DNA of 64,000 nucleotides from the NCBI GenBank assembly GCA_007644065.1, contig VJWN01000017.1:310001-374000 (forward strand), read 5' to 3'. Below, piece by piece: positions 1 through 9,672 of this stretch (its first letter is position 1; the number at the start of each line of letters is the position of its first letter). The notes below the pieces were generated by a model. It did no database searches and had not been told where the DNA came from. It saw only the letters and a program-made list of their open reading frames with translations. The translations under genes and the position numbers were made by a program. The DNA is from Margaritispora aquatica. Its lineage: Eukaryota; Ascomycota; Leotiomycetes; Helotiales; Discinellaceae.

Positions 1-2
1 CC

Positions 3-359
3 AGATTGTGGGATCTGGCAACTGTTGGGATGGCACAAAAGCAGCATGAGACGGAAGTGGTCAAGAAGCTAAAGGATGTGCTTCTCCGACTCGGAGACGG
101 AACTGGTGAGTTGGCACTAATTATAACATATGCAGGTGCTCTAACAAGTTGTAGCAAGTGCACATTTCATCAAGAAAGTCAATCAACTCAAAGCTGTAAC
201 AAATTTACCACAGGTGGTGCAAAAAATAACCCTGAGAAGTTATGTGGCACAGCAGTGCAGACGAATAACCGCAAATATTCGCATGACTTGCATTCAAGGG
301 CCTCGAACAAGCTTCCGTCAAAGCTGCTAATCAATTCCTTTGAATCAGTCCAAGTCTAA
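3..359 (+). CDS. 3' part of an unidentified gene (partial)
   Basis: An open frame enters from the left edge and ends with TAA at 357-359. The first 34 residues or so (GMAQKQHETEVVKKLKDVLL and flanks) look like a real amphipathic, charged helix. The rest is unlike a protein. A GTGAGT donor lies at about 105 and possible acceptors (CAG) at about 137 and 212, so the true last exon may join at 213; that splice keeps the frame and the same stop. I do not recognise the family. Only the charged first segment is likely to be coding. The gene body lies outside the window. Confidence 0.3.
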   Translation, partial: RLWDLATVGMAQKQHETEVVKKLKDVLLRLGDGTGELALIITYAGALTSCSKCTFHQESQSTQSCNKFTTGGAKNNPEKLCGTAVQTNNRKYSHDLHSRASNKLPSKLLINSFESVQV

Positions 360-426
360 ACCTGATTTATGACTCAGTATTCCTCCCACACACAAACCAG
401 TTCATGTTCTCTCCATATCAACTGTC

Positions 427-1674
427 CTAGTACCATACTTGACCGACCTGAGCAATCTTAACATCAGCAGGGAATTCTTTATCGATCTCCAACAGCTCCG
501 CCTTGACATTCCCCCTGAAATTGTCATCCGTGAAATCCCATCCGTTTTTGAAGTCAATCTGCTTGACATTTTCATCGACCAGGCCCCCTCCATCCACAAA
601 CATGATCTCCTCCAAAACCTTCCACCTCCAGTACATCATATGGTGCATGAATCGCCTCCGTTCGCGTCTCACTTCGATTTCAGAGGTAGCATTGCCGGTC
701 AAGAATGGAGAGTCCCCACATAGCGACATGTCGATGGCCAAACTCTTGATTTTCCAAATTGCGTGAGGCAAGATAGGAAACTGGGCAGGTCCAAGCACGT
801 TGCAAGTGAGTTGTTGCAGGGCGTTCGAGCTCAGAAAAACGATGTCAGTCTCCCAATTGATCAAAGTGCGTTCCAGCGGGTCGTCCAACAGGTTATGGTA
901 CCTCGGCGTATTGCGTCCCAGGCTCATGCGCCGCCTCAGGTGAAATGGAGATAGATTGGCAACGCGCGATGCCTCGTACGCAGCTTCTTTGCAAACGCGC
1001 GATAGCGCAAACTCAGAGCGGGGGTTTTGGATCGTCCACGTGCCGCGGTAGTCGAATTCTTCGTCGAGATAGTTGTACACTGGCTCGCCACGAGTGGTGA
1101 CGTCGTAGTTGATGTGGATTGTGTGTGGGAGAAGAGCGCCGAATTGCCAGATACGGAATCGCAGTTCAACAGGTAGGAACGGAAACAGGCTGAACTCAGC
1201 GAAATTCTCTGAGAGGGGCGTGTCAATGTTGGACAATTGGCTGCGCGACTTAGTTGGTGTTGGAGCTGGAATGGATGAAGTCGACATTTGTGGCTGTTGA
1301 ATATCGGATGGAGTTGAGCTGCGTCCAAAGAAACAATTCTTGTGGGCAGACTCCTCATCGTCATAGCAAGTTGTTGCCGACTCATCGCTCTCCTCGTGAT
1401 CCTCATCTGTCTCATCAAGTGTAAAGGTAACTTCATCGTCGTGTCCACCACCAGTATTGCTCTCAGCATCAAAGTCAGTTGTCGAGCCATCCATCTCCTC
1501 ATTGCTCTCTTCATCCGTGACGCCGACCCCGTCATCGTCTCCATCACTAGCAATGCTCTCATCCTCGAATCTGCGCAGAATCTCCGCATCCATCGCAAGC
1601 GCACGTACATGCAACGTGGAATTCCCGGCTCCACTGGCGAACACGCCTGAGCTGTCGATAGTATTGTGTGACAT
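427..1674 (-). CDS. 2EXR-domain protein, copy A
   Basis: Single-exon gene of 415 aa starting MSHNT. Residues 1-150 or so are acidic and low in complexity (runs of D, E, S, T), probably disordered. The 2EXR domain (a fungal family named for E-x-R motifs) begins at FPFLPVELRFRIWQ, with the ELR motif, followed by TIHINYDV. Blocks shared with the two paralogues downstream are DIVFLSSNAL, LAIDMSL, IMFVDGGG and DFKNGW, and the last residues match as VKIAQV. The family has no established biochemical role; it is often expanded in Leotiomycetes. There is no signal peptide or membrane segment. It is one of three same-strand copies in 9.3 kb, interrupted by the M14 carboxypeptidase. Family assignment is firm; function is unknown. 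Confidence 0.85.
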   Translation of the reverse strand: MSHNTIDSSGVFASGAGNSTLHVRALAMDAEILRRFEDESIASDGDDDGVGVTDEESNEEMDGSTTDFDAESNTGGGHDDEVTFTLDETDEDHEESDESATTCYDDEESAHKNCFFGRSSTPSDIQQPQMSTSSIPAPTPTKSRSQLSNIDTPLSENFAEFSLFPFLPVELRFRIWQFGALLPHTIHINYDVTTRGEPVYNYLDEEFDYRGTWTIQNPRSEFALSRVCKEAAYEASRVANLSPFHLRRRMSLGRNTPRYHNLLDDPLERTLINWETDIVFLSSNALQQLTCNVLGPAQFPILPHAIWKIKSLAIDMSLCGDSPFLTGNATSEIEVRRERRRFMHHMMYWRWKVLEEIMFVDGGGLVDENVKQIDFKNGWDFTDDNFRGNVKAELLEIDKEFPADVKIAQVGQVWY

Positions 1675-2356
1675 ATTGCAATTGTGCGATGATGTTTGAA
1701 GAAGTTATTGTAATTTTGCAGAAAGCAAGTTGCAGACAAGAAGAAGCTTTCAGTTTGCAGATGGAAAAATTTTCGTCTGTAGAAGACGTGAGAATAGATA
1801 AATAGACGCTAGCGTAAAAGTGAATTGCTCAAGTTTGCTCTCGCTTAATCGTTAGCATTGTCGCAACCTGACTAGGTCATTACCTAGGCCGCTTGGACAG
1901 TTAGGAGAATTAAATATTGTTTAGCGAGTAGAATTTTCCATTTCTATCTATGCAATCCGTCGCGGTTGGAACAGTGTGATGAGAAATTCACATTTTTATT
2001 AATGTTAAGGCAGAGTTTAGGGTATGTAAATTGTTTAGCGAGAAACCCTTTAGGCTCGACGTAAATCATCAAACATCAATATAACAAAACAACTTCCGTG
2101 TCAAAGTACTGCTGCTACTAGACAGCCCACACACTCCTAGCTAGTGGGCTTCTTAATGTGGTTTGGTCAAGAGAGGAGAAATATCTTGGAAGTGTCTCGA
2201 GGATCAAGCATTACGAAGGATCTTCAAGTGTAACAAGCAAGTCAAAAAGGAATCTATTTGTCCTTTACGGTCTTCGGTTTCTGTTTACAAAGTTTAATAT
2301 TCTCATTGCATGCTATACAACCAAATGCCCTTTAGAGTCTCTAATACTCGATCCAA
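1675..2356. other. Intergenic, upstream of 2EXR copy A
   Basis: AT-rich spacer between the 2EXR start and the carboxypeptidase stop. A 12-13 nt direct repeat (TTGTTTAGCGAG) occurs at about 1917 and 2030. No coding signal was seen. Confidence 0.6.
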
Positions 2357-3914
2357 CTAGCAGACAGTAGGAGTTCCAAGATCCAGCGCCGCAGCAGCCA
2401 ACACAAACTCCATGAAGCCCGCCTCAATCTCCTTCAAGTTCGCCGTGTGCTGGGCTTGAGTAGGATAGAAAGGGCAAGAAGAAGCCGAGTTTCCAAATCC
2501 AAATTCGATCGTGAATCCACGGACAACGCTCTTGGTGGCATCAACCAAGTGTCGACCATATGCGTAATCGGTCGTCGTTCCAGATGTAGCATACAAGTTG
2601 GAAGACTGGATGACAGCGTACGTACGGCCTGCGGCTGCACTGATAGCATTACCCAGGCGAGTTGCTGCGTTGACTATGATGGAGTTCTCGGCTGGGGTGT
2701 TGTACTCTTTGTCTAGAGAGAGCGTTAGTATCTCTCGATGATATACAATGGTCAAAGTTGCGTCAAAGGAGGTACTTACAAGCAGTGTCAGTAGTAATAC
2801 CTCGAACGCTGTTGAATGCAGAGTTGGAGAAGTTCTGCGCAGGGGTTGTGGTTTGAGTCTGATCGTCTCCCCAGCTGTACAAAACATCACCGGTGTAGGA
2901 ATGAAGATCCAAGAACCAGCGAACTTTGGAGTAAGTATCCAAAACCCACTTGATACTTTTTGTCTCAGGCTCAGAGAATGCAGCAGTGCCTAAATTTTTG
3001 TTAGTGAAAGTAAAGAGGCACGAAGATTGAAGTTGACCTACCGTGATAAGTTTCAGCAGAAGGGCTGGTAGAGGCCAGACTGGTGGTCCTCGCGCTCGCC
3101 GCAAAGTACGCTGGGAAGTTCCATAGGAAATCCAAGTTGCGGTTCAAATCAATACCGATAGAGGCAGCCGAGCCAGTGGAAGAAGCTGGGTTGCGATTCT
3201 TCCTCCAGCAAGTGTTGGAAGACTGATCGTAAGCGACACCATCGGGGTTGATCAACGGCATGAAAACAATTCCCACCGACATGGCCGTCTTCACCTGAGC
3301 ATTGGTGTAGGTCTTTGAGCCGAAGGTGAGGCCGAGGTTGTTCTTGTTCGCATACAAGAGATCACCAAGGAAGAACAGAAGTCCATCTGGTCCTCCACGT
3401 TCACGGGCGTGGATTCCGGCTTCTAAGAACACACGCATAGCACCTGCGCATGTTCCATTGCCGCCGACTTGGCCACCAATCATAGGTGCACCGAGATAGG
3501 TCGTGTATGGTGTGTTGAAGGTGGTGATGCCGTACACTGCTTTGAGACCCTTCAGCGCACTTGCGATCTCGACTGTGTTCAAGATCGTGGTGAAAGTGGT
3601 GGTCTGAGTTCCCACACCACGGGGAGCAACTGAGACATATTAGGAAGAGTTTTCTGAGGAGATGCAATTATGAACAGAAGCGCAAGATGATCAAGAACGA
3701 GAATTCTTTCAATTCTAGTTTGCTGAACTGCTTGTGATAGGTGAGAGAATCACTTACTTGTTCCACCATTGTATCTATCACCTGTTGCGATGGGCAAACC
3801 ATTGCTGGTCTGGCGACTATGGATCTTTCTTGGAAGGCCCAGCTTTTCCTCAGGGAGAAGACATGCTTGAACGGCGAGCACGAGGCATGCGAGACAAGAT
3901 AAGGAGAGCTTCAT
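2357..3914 (-). CDS. Secreted zinc carboxypeptidase, peptidase family M14
   Basis: Four exons (3914-3758, 3629-3042, 2989-2780, 2712-2357) join in frame to 436 aa. The third intron has a textbook TACTAAC branch site before CTAG. Residues 1-18 or so are a signal peptide (MKLSLSCLACLVLAVQAC). Zinc-binding HxxE is seen as H126-A-R-E129 in EAGIHARERG, and the third zinc ligand in FLDLHSYTG. Asn-Arg of the substrate pocket is in GIDLNRNLDF, and the general-base Glu in FTIEFGFG. This predicts an exopeptidase that removes C-terminal residues from peptides outside the cell. There is no long propeptide of the classical procarboxypeptidase type, only about 35 residues before the catalytic part. It fits with the other secreted proteases near 14-19 kb. 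Substrate preference (A or B type) was not judged. Confidence 0.93.
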
Positions 3915-5653
3915 GGCGAGTGCAGATAAGCGAGTAGATCGACGGTAGAGGACTGGTCAATCGAAAGCCACTGCATCGACACCCAAGCCTATATATACTT
4001 CTGAATTGCTTTTTCACCCACGATATCAGATGATTCCCTTATCACTAGTCGTCATCCAAGACTGTCTTGACTCCTTCCCCTTTCCCTTCTACCCCGCGCG
4101 GTTAATATCCAGATGTCTTTAGACTTCAAGCTCTTACCTAAAGCAGGACGTCTCTCCATCGTGCAGAGTCTAGTCCTGCACAGAACATTCTGAAGTACGT
4201 CCCATAAAGGCAGTTGGAAGGAAATCATGGAGGTGGAAGGGAGATCACAGGGGCGCTGGTTGGACATCACATGCATTAGTCTTGAGATGTGAGCTTGGCA
4301 CACGGCACTCAACTGATTATCTGTTGGATTCATTATCGGCTAGAGATGTGTCAGTAGAACTACAGTACTACCTTATTATCACCGCACTGTTCGTGTCTCA
4401 ACAACCACCATTCGAGCTGGTAAGTAGTGCGAGTATGCAACGGACTTCTACATGGTATGCACGACATCTCTTGTCTTATAAATCGAATCTAGATTCGCCT
4501 GTGTCACGTAGGAATGCTTCATGAATTTAGCACACGTGACCTCAATACATCGGCTCGCCTCAATTGTCTTCGTACTTGACGCTATCTTTCATTGAGAGTA
4601 TGAATGAATTGCAGGCATTCATTGGAATACTTGAGTATGAAAGATAATCCTCTTGGCGGCTTGGTGTTGTAACGACCTTCCACATCGGGATCGTTCTCGT
4701 GTCGTCTAGCATCGCCAAAGAAAAGGGTGTGGTGCAGAATGATTTCTCACAGAATTAAGGTTAAAGCTTTGTTATGCGGGCCAGCCCGCACGTCCCTGGC
4801 GAATACCAGTCAAACCTTATCTCGCAGTGTTGGTGAAGCGGTAGTGTCTGGAATCCATTTGTCAACGAAGCTTGTAAACAGCCATGGCTGGTTGGGAACT
4901 TCTGACTCGTTGCAAGAGTTATAAGACAAGATTGTTTTTGAACATACTAAGTGAAGTTAAAAGGCAGGTCGTTGACACGAGTGGGTTGCTTGTTTAAGCC
5001 AAAATAAATACCTCGCTTGATGCATTGAACAAGACCTGCCCATTCAGGATCTTGAGCAGCGCCAAGATTAGACTCTGTTTGTGGGGGCTACTTACCAGTA
5101 CGTAGATATAACAAAGCATTGCAACCAGATCGCTACCAGATTGATATTTTTATGTAATCGCTCTTGGGTTCAAAGCATGGGCAGCTGAAAAATGCTACCA
5201 GAAGGCTCGTGGTTTTCTCCCACTTGCCTAAATCAGCCTAGCATATATGTCACCCCCCTTTTCTCTCGCCTCTTCATGTAGAAGTGAGACAAGGATGAAT
5301 GCCTTCATATATACTACTTCTACGGAAAAACAACGATCCCGAGACACCAGTTGCTTCATTTTCTCCTTACAATCTATTTTCGGTGTCGTAGATCGATTTA
5401 GAATCAAAGCACAGTGAAAGGCAACATGGGGCCACACATCTAGATGCATACATGTACGAATCAATAAGCTGTTAGAGGTTTTGACCTGAAAGTACTGTAT
5501 TGTGGCCGCTAACAAAAGATATCGAAGTGATACACAATAGTTCATATCCAGAAAACATGGTAGAACTAGCTAAGGTCTCGTTCCCAAGCCTACTAAACAA
5601 ATGGACACTCCCGTTCCGCAGTCACCTGTAAGATATCTCTGGCTCGCGCCCAC
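3915..5653. other. Intergenic, 1.7 kb
   Basis: Promoter side of the carboxypeptidase and 3' side of 2EXR copy B. It holds a GC-rich palindrome-like GCGGGCCAGCCCGC near 4778 and an imperfect inverted pair GGCAGGTC/GACCTGCC at about 4963 and 5033. The short frames here have no protein-like composition. No gene was seen. Confidence 0.55.
3990..3997 (-). promoter_or_regulatory. TATA box of the M14 carboxypeptidase
   Basis: A TATATATA run lies 76 nt upstream of the carboxypeptidase ATG. Its position and perfect form fit a core promoter element of a strongly induced secreted-enzyme gene. Inferred from sequence only. Confidence 0.45.
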
Positions 5654-7438
5654 TCAGGCAACTCTAGCAAGCTCAACCTTCCCGTACCAGTCATAATCAT
5701 AATAGAATTCCTCTAATTCCATCCAGAGACGTCTCACAGCACCCTCATTATCAACCCCATCTCCCCATCCCTTCAACAGTACTACATCCTGTTCATCCAC
5801 TGGAACTGCTTCTCCACCGCCCACAAACGTGAGCTCTTCAATCGAGCCCCAAAGTGATGCTATAATTTGTGCGAATTCGTCCTGGCCTCCATCTACTACG
5901 TACCCAGAGCAGTAGTTGCATGTTACATCGCTCCCGCAGACCTCACGGAAAGGCCAGTGTCTCCAGAAGGTCATATCAATTGCAAGGTATCGGACAAGGT
6001 CGATCTGATCCTCTGGAATGGGAACAAATACTGGAGCCTTGACTCGAGGTTCGTTGTCTCTGCCAGGCCGAAGGCCGAAGACTCGTTCGTCGATCTTATT
6101 ATGATTTCTTCCCTCGATATTCAAGACATCTCTCTGGTTAACTGAGTTTTCCTTTGGGTCTGCAGTTGCGGCATCTCCATCTCTAACTTGACCTCCCAAT
6201 TCAGCACGTCTAGCTCCAGCGCCGAAAGGCTTCATGCTACTCTGTGTATCCTCGTCGTCAATCTCAACATCATTGATGTCATTCTCAATATGCGCCAATG
6301 CATTGCTGTTCAAGAAAATAGTATCAACCTTGTAGTTGACCCAAGTTCTTTGAGTAACATTTCTATCAAGAACAAGTAGGTTCCAGAATGCAACTTTGTC
6401 CGCCTCGACCTCCGACTCTTGGCACGCAAATCGAACAGAAACGCTGCCCATGGGGTTGCAGATACACCATTCCACTCTCTTCTCATCCTTCAAGTCAACC
6501 GAATGATATTTCCTGGCAGTGACATTCCTCACATCGTAGTTGATATGGACAATGCGAGGTTGAAGTGCTGCATGTCGCCAAATCTTGACACGAATTTCTG
6601 TGGGTAGAAACGCAAAGAGATGGAACTCGGGTAAGTCTAAAAGTTGGATGTGGGCAGTGGTGAGTTGGTGGCGAGGTATGAGCGGAGTAGGAGCTGATAT
6701 GACGCTCGAGGCTTGCCGAATGGATTGCAGGTAAGGTCTTTGCAGGAAGCTTCCTTGATCGTTGTTTCCATCATCAGCTTCATTGTTGCTGTCGCTATCA
6801 GTGCCAAAGTCAGAAGCATCGACGCGACTTCCAAAAGAATGCGATGGAGATACCGAGGCCAGTTCACCGCCGGAAGAAAGAGCACCTTGCGAATCTTCAT
6901 CGCGACTTGAATCCCTATCCTCTTCTTCTGTTTGTCTTCCGAGAGAAGATGGTGATGGAGGAGGCGATGCGTCAAGACTGCTTCGTCTGCTTCCTCGACG
7001 AATATAGCGGGATTCCTCACTTTCATCCATGGCCTCAAGTCGATCTTGTTGTTCGAAGTCTCTATAGTAAGAGGGCAATGATGGTTGAGATCTTCCGTTA
7101 TCGTATTGGTATTCTCCATCAAGTTCCCTATTCTGGTCTTGAAAGTACTTGATTTCGTCCCAGAAAGCCCTCGAATTTGCTCTTCCAACTTGGTACTCTT
7201 GCTCCATGGAAAGAGAACGTGCAAGAACGTTCAAACCCGCCGTCCCCTTCATAGTATCACGAGTAATTGTTTCTTCCTCGATTTGTGTTGTGTTTGTGGT
7301 ATCTTCTTCAATTGTCGCGGTCTTCAAGCTAGATTCCTCGTTGTTTTCGAAATCTGCGCTGAAATCGGATGCGGCTTCTGCATGCGTAGCTTTCATTGTT
7401 TCACCCGTGGCAATTGTGTGCGACATTGTGTCGAGCAT
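5654..7438 (-). CDS. 2EXR-domain protein, copy B
   Basis: Single exon of 594 aa from the first in-frame ATG at 7438. The second ATG at 7426 begins MSHTIATG, which resembles the MSHNTID start of copy A and may be the real start. About 270 N-terminal residues are rich in E, D, S, N and probably disordered. The 2EXR core starts at FAFLPTEIRVKIWR, followed by IVHINYDV, VDTIFLNSNAL, LAIDMTFW and ELTFVGGGE. A Cys pair (CNYC) follows the LAIDM block and is matched by CDLC in copy C but is absent from copy A, so B and C look the closer pair. An insertion of about 80 residues, rich in D, E, R and N, lies between the IFLNSNAL and LAIDM blocks. Function unknown. Confidence 0.83.
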   Translation of the reverse strand: MLDTMSHTIATGETMKATHAEAASDFSADFENNEESSLKTATIEEDTTNTTQIEEETITRDTMKGTAGLNVLARSLSMEQEYQVGRANSRAFWDEIKYFQDQNRELDGEYQYDNGRSQPSLPSYYRDFEQQDRLEAMDESEESRYIRRGSRRSSLDASPPPSPSSLGRQTEEEDRDSSRDEDSQGALSSGGELASVSPSHSFGSRVDASDFGTDSDSNNEADDGNNDQGSFLQRPYLQSIRQASSVISAPTPLIPRHQLTTAHIQLLDLPEFHLFAFLPTEIRVKIWRHAALQPRIVHINYDVRNVTARKYHSVDLKDEKRVEWCICNPMGSVSVRFACQESEVEADKVAFWNLLVLDRNVTQRTWVNYKVDTIFLNSNALAHIENDINDVEIDDEDTQSSMKPFGAGARRAELGGQVRDGDAATADPKENSVNQRDVLNIEGRNHNKIDERVFGLRPGRDNEPRVKAPVFVPIPEDQIDLVRYLAIDMTFWRHWPFREVCGSDVTCNYCSGYVVDGGQDEFAQIIASLWGSIEELTFVGGGEAVPVDEQDVVLLKGWGDGVDNEGAVRRLWMELEEFYYDYDWYGKVELARVA

Positions 7439-8244
7439 TAATTCGAAGAATATCGAACTTTCGCGCTCAGTATTTGAGTAATTATTGGCGCGAGAAACCA
7501 AAGTCGGATTCGCGATGAAGTTCCACTGGAGGTTAGGTTGAGGTGGCCAGTCACGGGTTCGCTTATTTCAATTCGATTCCAGCGAAAGCAGACTCAACTT
7601 CTACTCCAAAAAGCTTTGGGTCTCGATGGGAATTCTTCGATTTAAGAAGCTTAAGAGAATTGGTAGGAATGTTACGGATAAAGGGGATTCCAAGAAATCT
7701 TTATCACATGCATTACAAAGCCCTCAAATCTACCAAGGTACTGTGCGTCCTGCACAGAATTGGAAAGATTGAATCTTATTATCTCTAAGTTATTACATGT
7801 TTTGATTCAATTTCTATTCCTCATTACTGATATTCCACTTTAAGATTCCTAGAGTTCACGAGGATGTGTAGTTGAGAGGTAATACCTTCACCAAATCTAT
7901 CTCGATTCAACTGTGATTTGAGTCCCAACTAGGTCAAATCTTGCAATAATGCTTTACTGTTTACCTTTGTGATTAAGAATGCAAAGACGATGGAATTTGG
8001 AAGACTAAGATGGCAGCTCTCTTTCATGAAATCACATGGTCTCACCTTCTAGAGCAGACTAGAAGTAGTCAAAAATTACAATGTCAAGTATAGAATTACT
8101 ATCTAACTACACAGTAGTCTGCTTATGATTGAAGTTAAATGTGTCATACACACCACAATCCTGTTAGATATCCAGGGCATCTCTTGCATCATGCCAACCA
8201 CTTTCAAGACTTCATCTGGCAGACTCTTTGACCTCGGTTTTCCT
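7439..8244. other. Intergenic between 2EXR copies B and C
   Basis: AT-rich spacer of 0.8 kb carrying the promoter of copy B and the 3' end of copy C. No coding signal or repeat worth noting. Confidence 0.6.
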
Positions 8245-9672
8245 TCATACAACAGTAGCAAGTTTGATCTCAGCTGTCCACTTTTGGTTGATATTAGAAA
8301 AGGCTCTGACCAAAGGTTCTCGCAAATCACCTGCTGTTTCAGATGATGACTGTCTCCAACCTTGGTGGAAATCGATCCTATTCTCCTGTAGAGATACGAA
8401 TTCGCCACCTTCCACGAATGTAAGGGTCTTGAGATCTCTACTGACTGCTAGATTGCTGGTCACGCTCGTTATGAAGTCGCCCTTGTTGTAGTAGATATCT
8501 GGATTGTGGCACAAATCACAGCTGTTATAACCTTCCTGGAAGGTATCTTCGAAGTACCAGTCGCGCCAGAGAGACATGTCAATGGCAAGATGCTGAATCC
8601 TACGACCAAAGATCGCCGAGATTGGAGATCTGGTAGGTGCGTTGACAAACAATTTTTTCCAGGGCATACTGGCTGCACCGTGGAGAGTCTCAGTGTCACA
8701 CCTTGAATCTTTGAAATTATTCTTCTCTTCTGCTTCAAAAGCTTGTCTCTTGGCTCCCTCAATGGTCTCCCTTGCCTCATGTGCCGCGCGAGATGCTTGG
8801 ACATAAAGCAATGCATTTGTGTTGAGGTAGACAGTGTCAATCTCCAAATTAATAAGTGAGGTTGCCTTGCTACTGATCTTGTCGATGGCGTATTTGTAGT
8901 TGTCCAGCTTAAAAACTTCCCAAGTAGCAACCTTGGCAACCTCGTTCCGAGCTTCTTGACACACATCTCGGATTGCTCCACCACATTCAGAATTACAGAT
9001 CCTCCAGCCAGCAGCTCCATACTCATCTGCTTTAACTTCGTAGTTGACGTGAATAGTTTGTGGGACGAGTCTGCAGTACTGCCAGATCTTGAGCCGTAAC
9101 TCAGCAGCAAGATATGGGAAGAGATGAAACTTGAGATCCTCGGCCGAGTAAGCATCTTGTAATCTGGAAAGCTGAGCACGTGGAACAACAGCCAAAGGAG
9201 CAGGAATGATGAGCTCAGAGATCTTCAAGTCACCTTGGTTGGATCCGTCGTCGTCATTTTCGAAATCGTCATAGTAGCCGTCGTAGTCGTCATTTTCATC
9301 ATCTTCAAGCTCAGAGCCTGCTTCATATCCATCATCGCTGAAGCCTTCGTAGTTGCCTCCTTCTTCAGGATCATCATCTTCATCGCCAGCAATCTGCAGT
9401 CCCTTTCCACCAAAGATAGAAGCCTCCTGAGTCTGCTGATCCCGCGCAGTGACCTCTCCACCTTCTGCATCTGAGCGTTCTCCTCCTTCTAATTGAGTTT
9501 TGATGATGCTGGAAACCCTTTGCAGATCTAGATCTTCAGTCTGCGAAACACTCTTCTCAATTGCTGCAACTCCATCTGCATTTGCAAAAGACAGATCGCC
9601 CACCATAGTATTTGAGGCTTCTTGGTTTTCAAATTTGGTCGCCATGCTGAGATCTGCAAGGCTCACAGACAT
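8245..9672 (-). CDS. 2EXR-domain protein, copy C
   Basis: Single exon of 475 aa; the first in-frame ATG is at 9672 (MSVSLADLS). The open frame continues upstream without another ATG. Residues from about 75 to 170 are strongly acidic (DEDDDPEEGG, DDENDDYDGYYDDF). The 2EXR core starts LKFHLFPYLAAELRLKIWQY, then TIHVNYEV, LEIDTVYLNTNALLYV, LAIDMSLWRDW, CDLC and TLTFVEGGEF, and the end is IKLATVV. It is a paralogue of copies A and B on the same strand. The family is not characterised biochemically. The acidic N terminus plus the compact C-terminal domain suggest a protein-interaction role, which is a guess. Confidence 0.83.
   Translation of the reverse strand: MSVSLADLSMATKFENQEASNTMVGDLSFANADGVAAIEKSVSQTEDLDLQRVSSIIKTQLEGGERSDAEGGEVTARDQQTQEASIFGGKGLQIAGDEDDDPEEGGNYEGFSDDGYEAGSELEDDENDDYDGYYDDFENDDDGSNQGDLKISELIIPAPLAVVPRAQLSRLQDAYSAEDLKFHLFPYLAAELRLKIWQYCRLVPQTIHVNYEVKADEYGAAGWRICNSECGGAIRDVCQEARNEVAKVATWEVFKLDNYKYAIDKISSKATSLINLEIDTVYLNTNALLYVQASRAAHEARETIEGAKRQAFEAEEKNNFKDSRCDTETLHGAASMPWKKLFVNAPTRSPISAIFGRRIQHLAIDMSLWRDWYFEDTFQEGYNSCDLCHNPDIYYNKGDFITSVTSNLAVSRDLKTLTFVEGGEFVSLQENRIDFHQGWRQSSSETAGDLREPLVRAFSNINQKWTAEIKLATVV

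Noticed and set aside
4770..5050. Possible small inverted-repeat element (GCGGGCCAGCCCGC, GGCAGGTC/GACCTGCC)
   Set aside because: Arms are only 8-10 nt, with no target-site duplication or second copy in the window.
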